DNA of 64,000 nucleotides from Bactrocera neohumeralis. Its lineage: Eukaryota; Arthropoda; Insecta; Diptera; Tephritidae. The stretch is from positions 50,910,264-50,974,263 of the forward strand of contig NC_065923.1 of the NCBI RefSeq assembly GCF_024586455.1, in the 5' to 3' direction. The notes under the pieces were generated by a model, which worked only from the letters and a program-made list of their open reading frames with translations, was not told the DNA's origin and searched no databases. The translations under genes were made by a program, and so were the position numbers. Numbering within the stretch: the stretch's first letter is position 1; each line of letters begins with the position of its first letter. Below are positions 12,701 to 22,859 of the stretch, in pieces.

Positions 12701-12815
12701 GCATAGTTCGGACATGGCAAGTACATCCTATTGGACATTTGTTATTGCCTACCTTACCGGCGGTGTTTTCATATATGCAAAACAACGTAAATATAATTAA
12801 AAAAGCCTTCTGCAT
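504..12815 (-). CDS. Pxn: Peroxidasin-like gene, 5' part (5 coding exons, continues past left edge)
   Basis: Peroxidasins are secreted multidomain haem peroxidases of the extracellular matrix that cross-link collagen IV in basement membrane. Five exons join in frame with GT/AG sites: 12640-12815, 5323-5538, 3240-3311, 1372-1610 and 504-707. The first three junctions are phase 2 and the last two phase 1. The roughly 302 residues in view are a signal peptide, a cysteine-rich LRR N-cap (CPIGCTC), five LRRs, an LRR C-cap (NPLTCDC) and most of an Ig domain directly after it. That order, and the N-cap spacing, are those of peroxidasin as known in Drosophila and vertebrates. The peroxidase domain would lie left of the window, so the name rests on the N-terminal half only; another LRR-Ig protein is possible. 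Introns of 7.1, 2.0, 1.6 and 0.66 kb carry mobile elements. Confidence 0.72.
1372..1610 (-). CDS. Pxn: Peroxidasin-like exon 4: last LRR and LRR C-cap
   Basis: The acceptor TTTTTCAG opens onto SLNNNELVNIPSDEF, the fifth LRR. It is followed by the C-terminal cap: NNPLTCDCAVHALW, then later single cysteines in LSCGSS and DFEC. The LRRCT cysteine pattern CxC...C...C is intact. The donor is GTAAGT, leaving phase 1. Confidence 0.85.
1720..1960 (-). repeat. Degenerate DINE-1-like repeat piece
   Basis: The sequence reads like the reverse strand of the 154-base unit found at 41890-42200 (the GATCTGA, TTCTTCGGAGA-like and CAGTTTGTA blocks recur in the same order). It lies in intron 3 of the peroxidasin-like gene and is heavily diverged. 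Confidence 0.45.
1961..2440 (+). repeat. Degenerate DINE-like repeat (family of 56008-56877)
   Basis: Blocks such as GATATAGGGTTATATA, ATGATCAGG, TCTTGATGAAACTTGG and GGGCGTGGCTCCGCC appear in the same order as in the fuller copy at 56.0-56.9 kb. Ends are lost. It is intronic in the peroxidasin-like gene. Confidence 0.5.
2441..3239. other. Intron sequence, nothing recognised
   Basis: A+T-rich part of intron 3 of the peroxidasin-like gene. I see no coding frame or clear repeat here. Confidence 0.5.
3240..3311 (-). CDS. Pxn: Peroxidasin-like exon 3: one LRR
   Basis: This 72-base exon encodes exactly one 24-residue LRR (YLDNNMIAKIHKGTFSHLL). It is bounded by a CTGCAG acceptor and a GTAAGT donor and is phase 2 at both ends. 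It is too short to show up as a long open frame. Identity follows from its LRR register and clean splice sites between exons 2 and 4. Confidence 0.8.
3661..3828. repeat. Imperfect hairpin repeat, MITE-like
   Basis: The arms AGTCCAG...CTCGGAATTCGATA (from 3661) and TATCGAATTCCGAG...CTGGACT (to 3828) are reverse complements with a short loop. The shape suggests a small foldback or MITE. It lies in intron 2 of the peroxidasin-like gene. Confidence 0.5.
3829..5322. other. Intron sequence, nothing recognised
   Basis: Rest of intron 2 of the peroxidasin-like gene. An open minus-strand frame at 4352-4648 has no recognisable similarity and A+T-rich, non-coding-like composition. Confidence 0.5.
5323..5538 (-). 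CDS. Pxn: Peroxidasin-like exon 2: three LRRs
   Basis: The exon is 216 bases, exactly three 24-residue leucine-rich repeats (DLRDNNLHDIPAAAF, FLNYNGITTIDKNAF, YLGNNKLKDISVDLL). The acceptor is TTTAG and the donor GTAAGT. The two bases carried from exon 1 plus A give ATA (Ile), keeping the xLxLxxN register across the junction. Phase-2 introns between LRRs are usual for this kind of gene. Confidence 0.85.
5985..7090 (+). mobile_element. R1-type retrotransposon RT fragment
   Basis: Broken frames read LWKNGILYY, IDVKNAFNSASCHFMVTTL, LAEKKTEAVLISGRK and RRLLAGVLKSEALYG, in the order of an R1-clade reverse transcriptase (fingers, FDVRNAFN motif, thumb region). The YADD core is degraded. Frameshifts and stops are frequent. 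It sits in antisense in intron 1 of the peroxidasin-like gene and ends near a T-run at 7096. Confidence 0.68.
7550..9990 (-). mobile_element. Helitron Rep/helicase pseudogene
   Basis: Minus-strand frames in order are CMKDRKCAKNLRAFLK (end of the Rep part), then ARYISSNE-like RSSRYFSSNEEECKILGFP and HPTVSHLAVYLP, then the Pif1-type helicase: a Walker A region FFLDTPGSIGKIFLLNL near 8393-8449, and the C-terminal block KTQGLSLKVAGIHLRT near 7680-7720. In active Helitrons the P-loop reads GGTGKT; here it is GSIGKI, with stops and frameshifts throughout. No clear Helitron 3' hairpin was found next to it. It lies in sense orientation in intron 1 of the peroxidasin-like gene. Confidence 0.78.
10235..10700 (+). 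mobile_element. Possible ORF1-like retroelement fragment
   Basis: The plus strand reads LPNLREDEKLEVVNRSNIPY and VPKAQLIPKQ before stops appear, which resembles the ORF1 C-terminal region of RNase-H-bearing non-LTR elements. Base composition is richer in G+C than the flanks. The assignment is tentative. Confidence 0.35.
11035..11761. mobile_element. Kolobok-like MITE flanked by TTAA (727 bp)
   Basis: Termini GGGGGTATTCTACTCTA and, inverted, TAGACTAGAATACCCCC match at 16 of 17 positions and are flanked by TTAA on both sides (11031-11034 and 11762-11765). A TTAA duplication with purine-rich GG termini fits the Kolobok superfamily; piggyBac-derived MITEs are the alternative. There is no coding potential. 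It shares the internal CGCGTTTTTCTCGAAAC with the element at 42745-43451. Confidence 0.65.
11567..11594 (+). repeat. C28 homopolymer
   Basis: This is an uninterrupted run of 28 cytosines, inside the TTAA-flanked MITE. Long C runs are rare in A+T-rich fly DNA and the exact length may be unreliable. Confidence 0.9.
11880..12600. other. A+T-rich intron sequence, possible decayed MITE
   Basis: AATGCGTTTTGTCTCTAAAC at 12165 recalls the internal motif of the TTAA MITEs, but no ends were found. Otherwise nothing. Confidence 0.35.
12640..12815 (-). CDS. Pxn: Peroxidasin-like exon 1: signal peptide and LRR N-cap
   Basis: I place the start at the ATG at 12815-12813, which has a purine at -3 and opens a good signal peptide (MQKAFLIIFTLF, then small residues near NTAGK). 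The frame is open for 21 bases upstream, but the first codon there is GTG. After the signal comes CPIGCTCHVRTMRCEQAGL, the four-cysteine LRR N-terminal cap. The exon ends in DVQM plus two bases before a consensus GTAAGT donor. Confidence 0.78.
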
Positions 12816-12859
12816 TCTTAATTTCGAAGAGTACACTAAATAAAAACTAAGCTTTCCAA

Positions 12860-13597
12860 CAAAAACTTTTACATTAATGGTTTGACACTAAGTTAATTAT
12901 TACAGGAAACGACCCAAACGGCTCTTAAGACGCTTTAGAATAAACTGTTAATTAAAACAATGTTCACTTATAATTTTTATAACGAACTTCCTATATACAT
13001 GTACAAATTAATGTGTGTGAAATCAAGAGACACATTTACAAATATACATATGTTTTGATAAATTTATTGTGAACGATATATATGTACATACGCACATACA
13101 TTTTTAATATATGATAACATATACATATGTATATGTATATGTGTATACACCGCTTAGGATAAAAATTTTCTAATTCTTATCCGAGCACATTAGGCTGGTG
13201 TCCAAATTTTTACAACCTCGCGACATGGCTCATACCGTATAATTTTCTTCACGTAAGGAGTTACGAAAAGGAGTTTCATATATCAAAACGATAATATGAC
13301 CTGAAGAATTGAACACCAATTGCTTGCTTGTAAAAAGTATAAAGATTGAACAGTAACCTTTCCAGCCCTCAAATAATGAATAAAAAAATCTCAGTGGTTC
13401 TGAAATTTTACCGAAAACATCGGTCAATCTGTGAGATATCGAAATAAAATGAAGTGGAAATCGGTTCATACACTTCACCTAACTGTCAAATACCTTATAT
13501 AATCATTTTGCAACTTACGATTAACTTTATAGTTAAAATTAATATTATCGATTTATACTGTATTTTAAGTATTTCCTCGCCCTGCTGTTTCATAGTA
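12860..13597. other. Upstream region of the peroxidasin-like gene
   Basis: Contains ATACATATGTATATGT simple sequence near 13080-13150. The promoter must lie here or farther right; no specific site is convincing. Confidence 0.4.
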
Positions 13598-13850
13598 ACT
13601 TCTTCTTTACTGGCGTAGCCAAATTAACAACAGCGCGTCAGTCGTTTCTTCTTTTCGCAACGTGGCGCCAATTGGAAATACCAAGCAAAACACCAGGTTC
13701 TTCTCTACCTGATCTTTCAAACTGAGTGGAGGTCTTCCTCTTCCTTTGCTTCCCCCGGCGGGTACTGCGTCGAATATTTTCAGAGCTGGAGTGTTTTCGT
13801 CCATACGCACGACATGGCATAGCCAGCGCAGCCGCTGATCTTGATTTTTC
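13598..13850 (-). mobile_element. RTE-type retroelement, 3' end fragment
   Basis: The minus strand encodes MRMDENTPALKIFDAVPAGG and RPPLSLKDQVEKNL, the C-terminus of the RTE-type ORF found intact at 58.1-58.9 kb. It ends in the family 3' end ACGCCAGTAAAGAAGA. It is 5'-truncated and frameshifted and sits upstream of the peroxidasin-like gene. Confidence 0.8.
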
Positions 13851-13859
13851 GATCTCTTA

Positions 13860-14700
13860 ACATATTGAAATATATGTTTTTGTATTTTTGCACTATTGTA
13901 TCACAATGCACTAAGTTTATACCGATTACGTTAGAATGCATATTTCGCATATTAATCATTATTAATCGAGACGAAATCCAAAGCCCCCTACTTAACATTT
14001 AGTTATGCGAATTTTTTATGTCTACCTATACATATGTACATGCTGTATGTATGTTGTTCAAAACTTCCCTGCAGAGAATCATAAAGTTCTTATTGAAGAT
14101 GTATACGAAGGAGGTATATTGAAAAGAGAATGTAGAGCTAGTGCAATTCTCTGCTAGGTCTTTTCACATTCAGATCACGTGAATTTCATATACCACGAAA
14201 TGTTTCAGTGATAATGGATTTGAGAACTGTACTTTGTGCTGGTTCAACTGAATACATCTGATAATTCCGCCGGTTTTTGCACAAAATAAATTGACTGTTT
14301 AGTTTATTATGAGTACTTCTCCATGTTACGTGGAAGTATTTTAACTTCTTCGACTGCCCCTAATTAAATGAGTGTAACGGCTCTACTTTTTATACGTTTT
14401 TTTTACTCTTTTTCCACAACTCTTATAAAATCACCGATGAAACCGGTAGTAATAAAGGATTGCACTGGCTCTCTTACTGTAGAAAACCTACAGGATAATT
14501 GGTCTAACTTAGAAAATTTATTTCCAAACCAAATTGAAATGAAAAATACTTAGCAAAATTTTAGCAAGATATTAAGAATGTAATTGAATGCTCTTGCAAT
14601 TGACAAGATTCAAAGTCCGAGAAAACTCATCAGGTGCTGGCGGTACCACGCTCATCTTCCAATTTTGACCCCAGCTGCGTTAAAACCTTCTCATACCATC
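13860..14700. other. Intergenic, nothing recognised
   Basis: Short open frames at 14368 and 14584 show no recognisable protein features. Confidence 0.45.
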
Positions 14701-15140
14701 ACGGAGGTAAAATTTTATGTCTTTGGCGCATTTTGTTATTTATTTATCGCGCTTTTAGTAATTTTTAAGGGTACCGTTATATGGGGAGGGAGCGGAGTTA
14801 TCATCCGATTTTATCCATTTTCACATTGTCGGTAGGAGATTTAATAATATTTGCATTAGGCGAATTTGTACATTAAACTTATTAGAGGTCGGATATTGCT
14901 ACTGGGATTTCTTGTGCCAAATTACAGTTTTATATCTTAATGTAGTGCTTAGTTAAGGTATATTTTTACGTTTTCGGTTAATGACATTTTGTGGGTGTGG
15001 CAGTGATCCGATTACGTTCATCTTGGAACTCGTTCTTACTTTTTACAGCTTACGTTACAGCTAGCACGGACAGACAGTCACCCGGATTTTAACTCGTCTC
15101 GTCATCCTGATCATTTATATATGTATACATAACCCAAATC
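14700..15140 (-). repeat. DINE-like repeat, degenerate copy
   Basis: Read on the plus strand it gives TTTTGTGGGTGTGGCAGTG and CCGATTACG, the reverse of the same stretch at 56281-56330. It ends in a decayed GTCTGTC/CCGG microsatellite zone near 15060-15120. Ends are not resolved. Confidence 0.45.
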
Positions 15141-15444
15141 TCTCTAGATTAGTTTTCTGGTGTTATATACAACCGTTAGGCGAACCAATCTATTAGTCCC
15201 TCCAGCTCTTCCTTATACGACGTGAAAAATGTTTGAAATGTGCTGAAAATCACAACCACTCGCCATACAACGGTTATATTGGAAACTACAAAAATCATCA
15301 TCACCCACATTTCAGTGAAATGTTACATCTCAAGAACTACTTGACCAATATCAACCAAATTTGGCGATTAATATCATCCAGAAATTTTTATGATAGATGG
15401 TGAAAATAAGCCAAATCTGGCAACAACCACTCCTATTTAAAAAT

Positions 15445-16154
15445 ATTTCGAATTCGCGAAGTTTCTAACACCCAGAAGTAAATGTCGGAGATCGCACAAA
15501 ATGTACATATGTATAAATAATCAGCATAATTAGCTGCGACGATTTAGTCATGTCCGTCTGTCTGTATATACACGAACTAGTCCCTCAGTTTCTGAGATGT
15601 CGAAAGCTTATACTCTTTCTTTGCTTCACAAGAAGATGATCATTTGTCATAACCGCCGATATCGGATCAGTATAGCTTAACTGAACGATTGGAATCAAAT
15701 GCTTGTATCGATGTTTTATTTTTTTTTTAATTTAACAAAATTTGGCATAGATTATTGTTTAAAGCAATAATAAAATAAAAGAGGAAATTGTTCAGACCAC
15801 TATAGTATATAGCAATCATACAAACCGAACGATTGGGATTATGCCCTGGCATGGAAAACTTTTTTCATTTGAAAAGATATCTTCACGAAATTTGACATGG
15901 ATAGTAGTTTTTTCTGTAGGCTGGTCACCGACTTTAAAAATGACATATTTGGGAAAATCGATTCAAAGTTTTGTACACTCACTCACTCGCAGGTAGTTAG
16001 AGGTACCGTTATTCAACCTGCTGTTACTTCGTTAGTTTTTCTCCGAATGACCTAAAACTTTAACACAATGTTCTTGAGATGTTGATGGTTCAGAAAACAA
16101 AAATTTGAAAAAATGGAAAAAAAAGTTGTCAAACCCCCTTAACGTCATTTCTTG
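15445..16154 (+). repeat. DINE-1/INE-1-like repeat, 5'-truncated
   Basis: The block order AAGTTTCTAACACCCAGAAG, GATCAGCAT, GATTTAGTCATGTCCGTCTG and ACGAACTAGTCCCTCAGTTT matches 41602-42296. The 3' end TTAACG...TTTCTTG is the same as in that copy. The mariner at 16163 abuts this end. Confidence 0.6.
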
Positions 16155-16162
16155 TTTTAATA

Positions 16163-16687
16163 GGTTGTCAAAAAAGTCTTGAGGTATTTTCGCTAGTTGG
16201 CGCTGAAAGCGCGTAGTTCTAGTTTTATTCGTTGCTATACCTTTTTGGAAAGCTCATTTCACGCGCTAACACGTGTTTGATTGATTGTCGTTTCTTTTAA
16301 GTCGTACGTGAGTTATAGCGTCGCAAACATGGAGCAAAATAAAGAGAAAATATGGCATATTTTACAGTACTACTACGATAAAGGCAAAAATGCATCTCAA
16401 GCCGCCATTAAAATTTGTGCAGTTTATGGACCCCATACAGTTTCCATTTCCACCGCACAACGATGGTTTCAACGTTTTCGTTCTGGTGTAGAGGTGGTCG
16501 AAGATGCGCCAAGCTCCGGGAGGCCTGTCGTCGAAAATTGCGATAAAATCGCTGAATTGGTCGAAAGAGTCCGGCATAGTAGCAGCCTTAGCATCGGTCA
16601 AGAGCTGGGCATGAGTCATCAAAAATTCATTTCAATTTCACTAAAAAGCAAATTCAATAAAAATACCGCAAGACTTTTTTGACAACC
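16163..16687 (+). mobile_element. Internally deleted mariner element (525 bp)
   Basis: Terminal inverted repeats of about 28 bases (GGTTGTCAAAAAAGTCTTGA at the left, its near-exact inverse at the right, one mismatch) are flanked by TA on both sides (16161-16162, 16688-16689). Full mariners are about 1.3 kb, so some 0.8 kb of the middle is gone. The clean ends and TA duplication suggest it moved as this short form or was deleted recently. Confidence 0.88.
16329..16682 (+). CDS. Mariner transposase N-terminal fragment, HTH region only (117 aa)
   Basis: The ATG opens MEQNKEKIWHILQYYYDKGK and continues through the HTH region (SQAAIKICAVYG; TAQRWFQRFRSG; SSGRP linker) to ELGMSHQ. It then runs into the deletion junction and about 20 residues of unrelated reading, with the stop inside the 3' terminal repeat. 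The paired helix-turn-helix DNA-binding part appears whole, but the DD34D catalytic part is absent. It cannot catalyse transposition. Whether it is expressed is unknown. Confidence 0.7.
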   Translation: MEQNKEKIWHILQYYYDKGKNASQAAIKICAVYGPHTVSISTAQRWFQRFRSGVEVVEDAPSSGRPVVENCDKIAELVERVRHSSSLSIGQELGMSHQKFISISLKSKFNKNTARLF

Positions 16688-16689
16688 TA

Positions 16690-17600
16690 TTATTTTACAT
16701 TACTTAAATCTAGTACCAATGAAGTTATCGTACCCAAACCTCGCATAAAAAGTGTATACAAGGTATGCCAAACTACATCTATAAATTGTCGAAATTAGAT
16801 TATAACTTTTCAGAGAAACTCGATATAAAATGTAAGAAGCCAAGAAGATCGGTTAAACTGTGAGATATGTTATTGAAACTCCTATGGGATTTTTTCCCAA
16901 TCATAATGTGCCCTTATACGGAAGAAGGGAAAAATGTGATCAATACTACCCTTCCCCAACATAAGATTATCAATGAAATTAACTGTATATTTTTTCAAAG
17001 TAAGATGTGATTAAGCACTGAATGTGTATGAAATTTATCCAAACCCTGTTTTAAACCTTATATCCCTAATATAACAACTTTCGCCCCTCTGGTTGCTTTT
17101 TTTCTCAAATACCCAATATACTTCTGGAATCTGAACCAAAAATACCACGTCTAATTAACTCTGAAGACTTAATGACTTAATAACAGACACACTCATCATA
17201 AAATAATTCAGAGTTATGAAAAATTTGTTACTACAATAAAGCAGACATACTCTTTTTTGTCATGACGTGAAAGGTTATTTGAAGAAATCCCAATTGCCAT
17301 ACAACTGAATGGCGTGTGTTTATTGGTAGCTCAACAAAAAGTCTAAAAATGAATTTAATGGAAATCAATTGCCGATTTCAAAACTATATATTAATGTCGT
17401 CATCGCATATTAAAATGGGTCTTAAATCTTTGTAAATCGTTGCTCTCCAAACCTTTCAGAGATGAAAATAAAAGCTGGAATATTTGTAGAAATGCCTCAA
17501 CTAAAAAAACTTGTGATATATTTTCCGACGTTACTTAGTTATTTACGCTATTTTACTGTTCACGGTTTGTTCACACAAAATATACTACTTTTATACTTTT
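16690..17600. other. Intergenic, nothing recognised
   Basis: A+T-rich sequence between the mariner and the RTE copy, with no frame or repeat that I can name. Confidence 0.45.
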
Positions 17601-19050
17601 TTATTTCTTCTTCTTTTCGTTACGTGGCGCCAATTGGAGCGAAGCCAGGTCCTTCTCCACCTGGTCTTTCCAACGGAGTGGAGGTCTTCCTCTGCTTCCC
17701 CCGGCGGGTACTGCGTCGAATACTTTCAGAATAGGAGTGTTTTCGTCCATTCGAACAACATGACCTAGCCAGCGTAGCCGCTGTCTTTTAATTCGCTGAA
17801 CTATGTCAATGTCATCATATATCTCGTACAGCTCATCGTTCCATCGAATGCGATATTCGACGTGGCCAACGCGCAAAGTACCGTAAATCGCAGAACTTTT
17901 CTCTCGAAAACTCTCAACGTTAACTCATCAGTTGTTTCCAGGCTGACATTGTTGGTGGTGTTTACACTAGTTCCCAAATATACGAAACTATCTACAACTT
18001 CAAAGTTAAGACTGTCAAGAGTAACGTGAGTGCCAAGTCGCGAGTGCGACGACTATTTGTTTGATGACAGCAGATATTTCGTCTTGCCCTCGTTCACTGC
18101 CAGACCCATTTGCTTTTCTTCCTTGTCCAGTCTGGAGAAATCAGAACTAACGGCGCGGGTATTGAGGCCAATGTTTGGCGCAAGGTGAATATCTGGTCGG
18201 TTGTTGATTTTCCAGGTCTAAAGCCACACTGATATGGTCCAATCAGTTTGTTGACGGTGGGCTGTAATCTTTCACACAATACGCTCGATAGAACCTTATA
18301 CGCAATGATAAGGAGACTTATCCCACGGTAGTTGGCGCAGATTGTGAGGTCTCCGTTTGTGTGGATTGGGCAGAGCACACTTAAATTCCAAACGTTGGGC
18401 ATGCTTTAATCTGACCATATTTTACGAAGAAGCTGATGCATGCTCCTTATCAGTTCTTCGCCGCCGTGTTTGAATAGCTCGGCCGGTAATCCATCGGCCC
18501 CCGCTGCTTTGTTGTTCTTCTGACGGGTAATTGCTATTCGAATTTCTTCATGGTCGGGCAATGGAACGTCTGCATCATCGTCATCGATTGGGGAATCGGG
18601 GTCGCCTTCTCCTGGCGTTGTGCGGTCACTGCCATTCAGCAGGCTGGAGAAGTGTTCCCTCCATAATTTAAGTATGCTCTGGGCATCGGTCACAAGATCA
18701 CCTTTGGGGGTTCTTACAAGAGTATGCTCCGGTCTTGAAACCTTCAGTTAGCCGCCGCATCTTTTCGTAGAATTTTCGAGCATTACCCCTGTCGGCCAGC
18801 TTATCAAGCTCTTCACACTCACGCATTTCGGCCTCTTTCTTTTTCTGTCTGCAAATGCGCCTCGCTTCCCTCTTCAACTCTCCGTATCTATCCCATCCCG
18901 CACGTGTTGTGGTCGATCGTAACGTTGCGAGATAGGCAGTCGGTTTTCTCTCCGCTGCAACATGGCATTCCTCGTCGTACCAGCTGTTCTTTTGCATTTT
19001 TCGAAAACCAATGGTTTCGGTTGCAGCTGTACCTAACTTATGTGCAAGAA
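17600..19050 (-). mobile_element. RTE-type retroelement copy, RT to C-terminus
   Basis: From right to left the minus strand gives SWYDEECHVAAERKPTAYLA, the linker before RT, NNKAAGADGLPAELFKHGG, QCGFRPGKSTTDQIF and the C-terminal RWLGHVVRMDENTPIL. At least four frame breaks and a missing YADD region show it is inactive. The 5' endonuclease half is absent. It ends near the family 3' end but without the GAA tail. Confidence 0.85.
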
Positions 19051-19339
19051 ATCTAGAACATTTTCGAAAGCTGTTATATGTTCTCTTTTTGTTTTAGTCC
19101 CTATGATGATGTCATACATACAGCAATAACAAAAATAAATACCGTCTGGTGATATATTGACCATAGCATTAGCGAACTTAAGCACATAATAACCAAAGCA
19201 GTTGCCTCAGCGACACCAAGCAAAAATAATAAGCTGTCTAATCTCTTAAAAATTACAAATGCTGAAAAAGAAAAGCTTCACGCAACTAAGAATGCGGATG
19301 GATACAACCTTGAAAATTATATAAAAAATAAGCAAAACT

Positions 19340-21335
19340 ACCTTTGGAAAGTCTAAAAACATTTAAGCTTGGAATAAATTCAAACTGCACTCAAAAAGTA
19401 CTACAGCCAATCTGACAATCCTCTTATATGAGAAAGCCATCGACGTCAGTTTGCTCCAAAAGAAAACGCGGTCAAAAAGCTGAACTTTGTTTACAAACAG
19501 AATGAAGGTAAACCATAAGGCCCTTATCATCAAAAAAGTTACAAAAGCATTGAATAGCCTAACAAACACCACGTTGGTGAGGGTGGAAGAAGAGAGAAGT
19601 AACTTCGTTCTGATTTTATCACACTATACAGGGCTCTTGACAGAGACGTGCCACCAGTATGGGATTAAAAGTAGTCAGAAAAACAAAAATAGGTTAAGGG
19701 CAGTCTTTTTGTGCAAAAGTAGAAGGCTGCAAAGAATCAGCCAGACTAATTAAGATATTGTCTAAAGGACATAACAATATATCCCATTTAAAGACGACGT
19801 TGTGCTTGGACATTGTTTGCAGGAGTGTCGCTAGAGGAACTTATGAAAACGTATTTCCCTGGTTGCCGGCAAACAGTAGCGAAGGTACAACTGTAACTAC
19901 CTGCAAACACAAAAGATCAATCAGGACTACATAAGCTACAAACAGGTAGTTAAAGCGCCCGCATGAATGGGATCCCTCTCATAATGATGCAAAAGCTAAA
20001 AGAACAAACAGGCTTGAAAAGATACAGGATGATATGATTTCGAAGTGTTTTTTCGTACATTTTTAATGTCATGATCTGTAATTTATGTTCATTGTATTCA
20101 GTAATACTTACTATTTCATCATGGAAATATATACATACGCAAGAACAACGTTTACGTATTATTCAGTTTTTCGTGCGCTTTTGCCATTTTATGATAGTAA
20201 TAATCGTCCACCGAAGACTGTTTGTTTGATAGCAGGAGCAAGGTCCAACATGGGCATAGTCTCTTGCGCAAACTGCCGGCTCTGCGACATGGAACAAGAA
20301 AAACTAGCACACGTGATTTTGGATTGTCCAGCAATTTGCAGAAGCAAGCTTAATGCCCTGGGTTCTATCTACATGGACAGGGATTACATCACCTCAGTAG
20401 CGCCCAGCAGGCCCCTGGATCTATTCAGGTTGCTGCACCTTGGTAACCATATGTGATATAGGAGATTGTATCTTCTCTATTTAGTTCTGCAAGGCGAATA
20501 GGAGCTTTAAAAAACATGAGCTCCTTTCGAAAGTAGCAGTAAGTTGGGCCTTCAGGATAAAAGAATTGAAAAATTGGTAAGCGAACTGATATGGACATAG
20601 CGACATCCTGAACCTGCTTAATCTAGGTAAATTAGACAATATCATCCCGAGTTAGATTTCAATAGTCACTTTAGGGTAAGGATACCCTCTAGACGTGAAT
20701 AGAGAAGAGGGTTAGTAGGAGAGGAGTAGGGGCAGGATCCAATGATCTTGAGATCTCGCTTTATATCCGTCTACCAAACTTACCCAGAATCTTCGAAGCG
20801 GAAGTGCTTGGTATAGAGAAGGCCTGTAGAATTATATTGAATAACCATAGGAGAACACGGAAAAAAACCATATGTATGGATAAACAGGCTGCAAATAGCT
20901 CAGAGCAGATGGAAATCAATCATATCATGCAAGATAATATACAGATATGACTCAAGTATGACAAGAATAACAACAAAAACTTATTAAATATAGTACATAC
21001 AGACTTACAACCACTATAACGGGACGCTGGCTCTTTGGAGAGTATGCACTAAAAATGAGCCTGCCATATGACAATATTTTCCACAGCTGCAGCTAGAAGG
21101 GAATAAGGAAACGTATTTTCAATTTTCCTCTGAATGCCCAGATCTATTACGAACGTGATACAAAATAGTAGGAACCCATCAGGCACCAAACCTTGAACAA
21201 AAAGCATAACATACGTAAGTAGTTTCATCGACAGTACCAAATGGCTTGAGCGCAACGTTGAAACGAGATAGCAAAAGTACAAAGACCTACAATATTGCAT
21301 CAATATGGCGCATTCAGTGCTAATTGAGCCCATGG
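19340..21335 (+). mobile_element. LOA/I-type retroelement, degenerate copy
   Basis: The start matches the endonuclease of the element at 45.3 kb (LQHSKSTTANLTILL against LQHSKCATENLTTLI). The region 20690-20740 matches its RNase H flank (GGATACCCTCTAGACG), and the 3' end GTGCTAATTGAGCCC is shared with 48.95 kb. The RT core is missing. A piece of another element (20190-20456) lies within it. Confidence 0.68.
20190..20456 (+). mobile_element. Nested retroelement C-terminal piece with zinc-knuckle-like motif
   Basis: This piece reads SCANCRLCDMEQEKLAHVIL then DCPAICRSKLNALGSIYMD. The CxxC...H...C motif and its surroundings match 33641-33800 (minus). It is the C-terminus of the second RNase-H-bearing family, inserted in or recombined with the LOA/I-type copy around it. 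Confidence 0.6.
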
Positions 21336-21559
21336 GAAGCACTAGTACTTACCTATATGAGGCTAAAAGATGTATTGACCAGATTCAACCCATTTGCAAC
21401 ACTCCGGCATAGTAGATCAGGAAAAGATTATCTGCCAATTTCAATTATATACATATCTCACATACGGACCCATACTTTCGGTAAAATGTCAACTACAAGA
21501 ACTTGGGTCCACATATTCGGTATCTGGTGAACAGTTTAAGCAATTTTTGGTCATAATTA

Positions 21560-21730
21560 TTCAACACTTTTAACCCACATGTACCCCTTGCTACTGCGGT
21601 GCCTATATTATATCTTTATTTAAGGCTTAATTATGACATTTTATGGGTTTTCGGTCAACAGTGTTTTGTGGGTGTGTCAGTGGTCCGATTACGCCCATCT
21701 ACATCCTACGTTTTTTGCAAAGGAACGTCA
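21560..21730 (-). repeat. DINE-like repeat fragment
   Basis: TCTTTATTTAAGGCTTAATT and TTTTGTGGGTGTGTCAGTGG are the reverse of 56300-56400. It is a short, end-less fragment. Confidence 0.45.
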
Positions 21731-21999
21731 AGAGTATAAGGATTTAAATTCGTGGAAAAGTCGAATATCATCATGGTAGATAAGCCCGAGAAAGATTTAG
21801 CACAACCTAACCCTGCTTACATAAAGAGTACTCCGCAACAATTTAACATTTGTTATATACGGTCTTCATAGAAAATAACTATGCCATACTTTCCATTTGG
21901 TTAAAAAATCAGCATGCTCCTGGACCACTTTCATATCCCATTGGGTCGCCGTGTTCACCAAGATGCTAATTCCGTAGACTTATAAACCCAAGAATATAG

Positions 22000-22800
22000 A
22001 ATAGAAGAATGTACAGAGAAAATAATATCCTAGTAAAGGAGGATTTTTGGAGGATTGGGTTTGGGACCCAGCGCTTGGAGCGCACCTATGAAAACTGCTC
22101 CCGCCACGATATAAAAATCGTGTATGGCGACTTTAAGACCAGGGTGGACAAAGAAGGTATCTTTGGCACTATGGTCGGTAAATTCAACCTCCACGATGAA
22201 ACACCCTCAAATGGATCGGGGCTGATCGACTTCGCCGGGGCCCGAAATATGGTTATCTGTAGTACTAGATTCCAGCACAAGAAAATACATCAAGCTACTT
22301 GGCTGTCTCCGGATCGAAAAACTACCAACCAGATCGATCATGTTGTGATAGACGGCAGACACGTCTCTAGTGTTCTAGACGTGCGTACGCTCCAAGGTCC
22401 TAACATCGACTCGGATCACAATCGCCTCTGCGCAGCAAAAAGCGCACGTCAATAAACACAAGGAAGCTTCGACGTCGATAAGCTGCAATCACAACAGATA
22501 GCCGAACGATTATCTACTCGACTTGCACTCCTGCTCTCTGAGAGCACTCGTCAACAACTCGGTATAAAGGAATTGTGGAACGGCATTTTAAGCTCCTTAC
22601 GTACAGCTACAGCCGAAACCATTGGTTTTCGGAAATGATGAGTAGTGCCGTATCGCGGTGGAGAGAAAGCAGACTACCTACCTCGCTTCGTTACAATCAA
22701 CCACAGCACGTACGGGATGGAATAAATACCGAGAGTTGAAGAGGGAATCGAGATGCAGTTGCAGACAGAAAAAGAGGTGAGCTTCTACACATGATTCCAT
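22000..22800 (+). mobile_element. RTE-type retroelement fragment, endonuclease part
   Basis: The plus strand encodes KIVYGDFKTRVDKEGIFGT, NGSGLIDFAGARNMVICSTR, HQATWLSPDRKTTNQIDHVV and IDSDHNRL. These are the second half of an APE-type endonuclease, including the D-H pair (SDHN) near its end. After 22440 the frame breaks, and the region before RT follows to 22800. Confidence 0.82.
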
Positions 22801-22859
22801 CCTTCACTACTTTACTTTTTTCTACAAATTTCATATTTTTAGTGGTTTTAAGCAGGGCT

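Noticed and set aside
12816..12836. Longer start for the peroxidasin-like protein
   Set aside because: The upstream codon is GTG; the ATG at 12815 gives a better signal peptide and a purine at -3.
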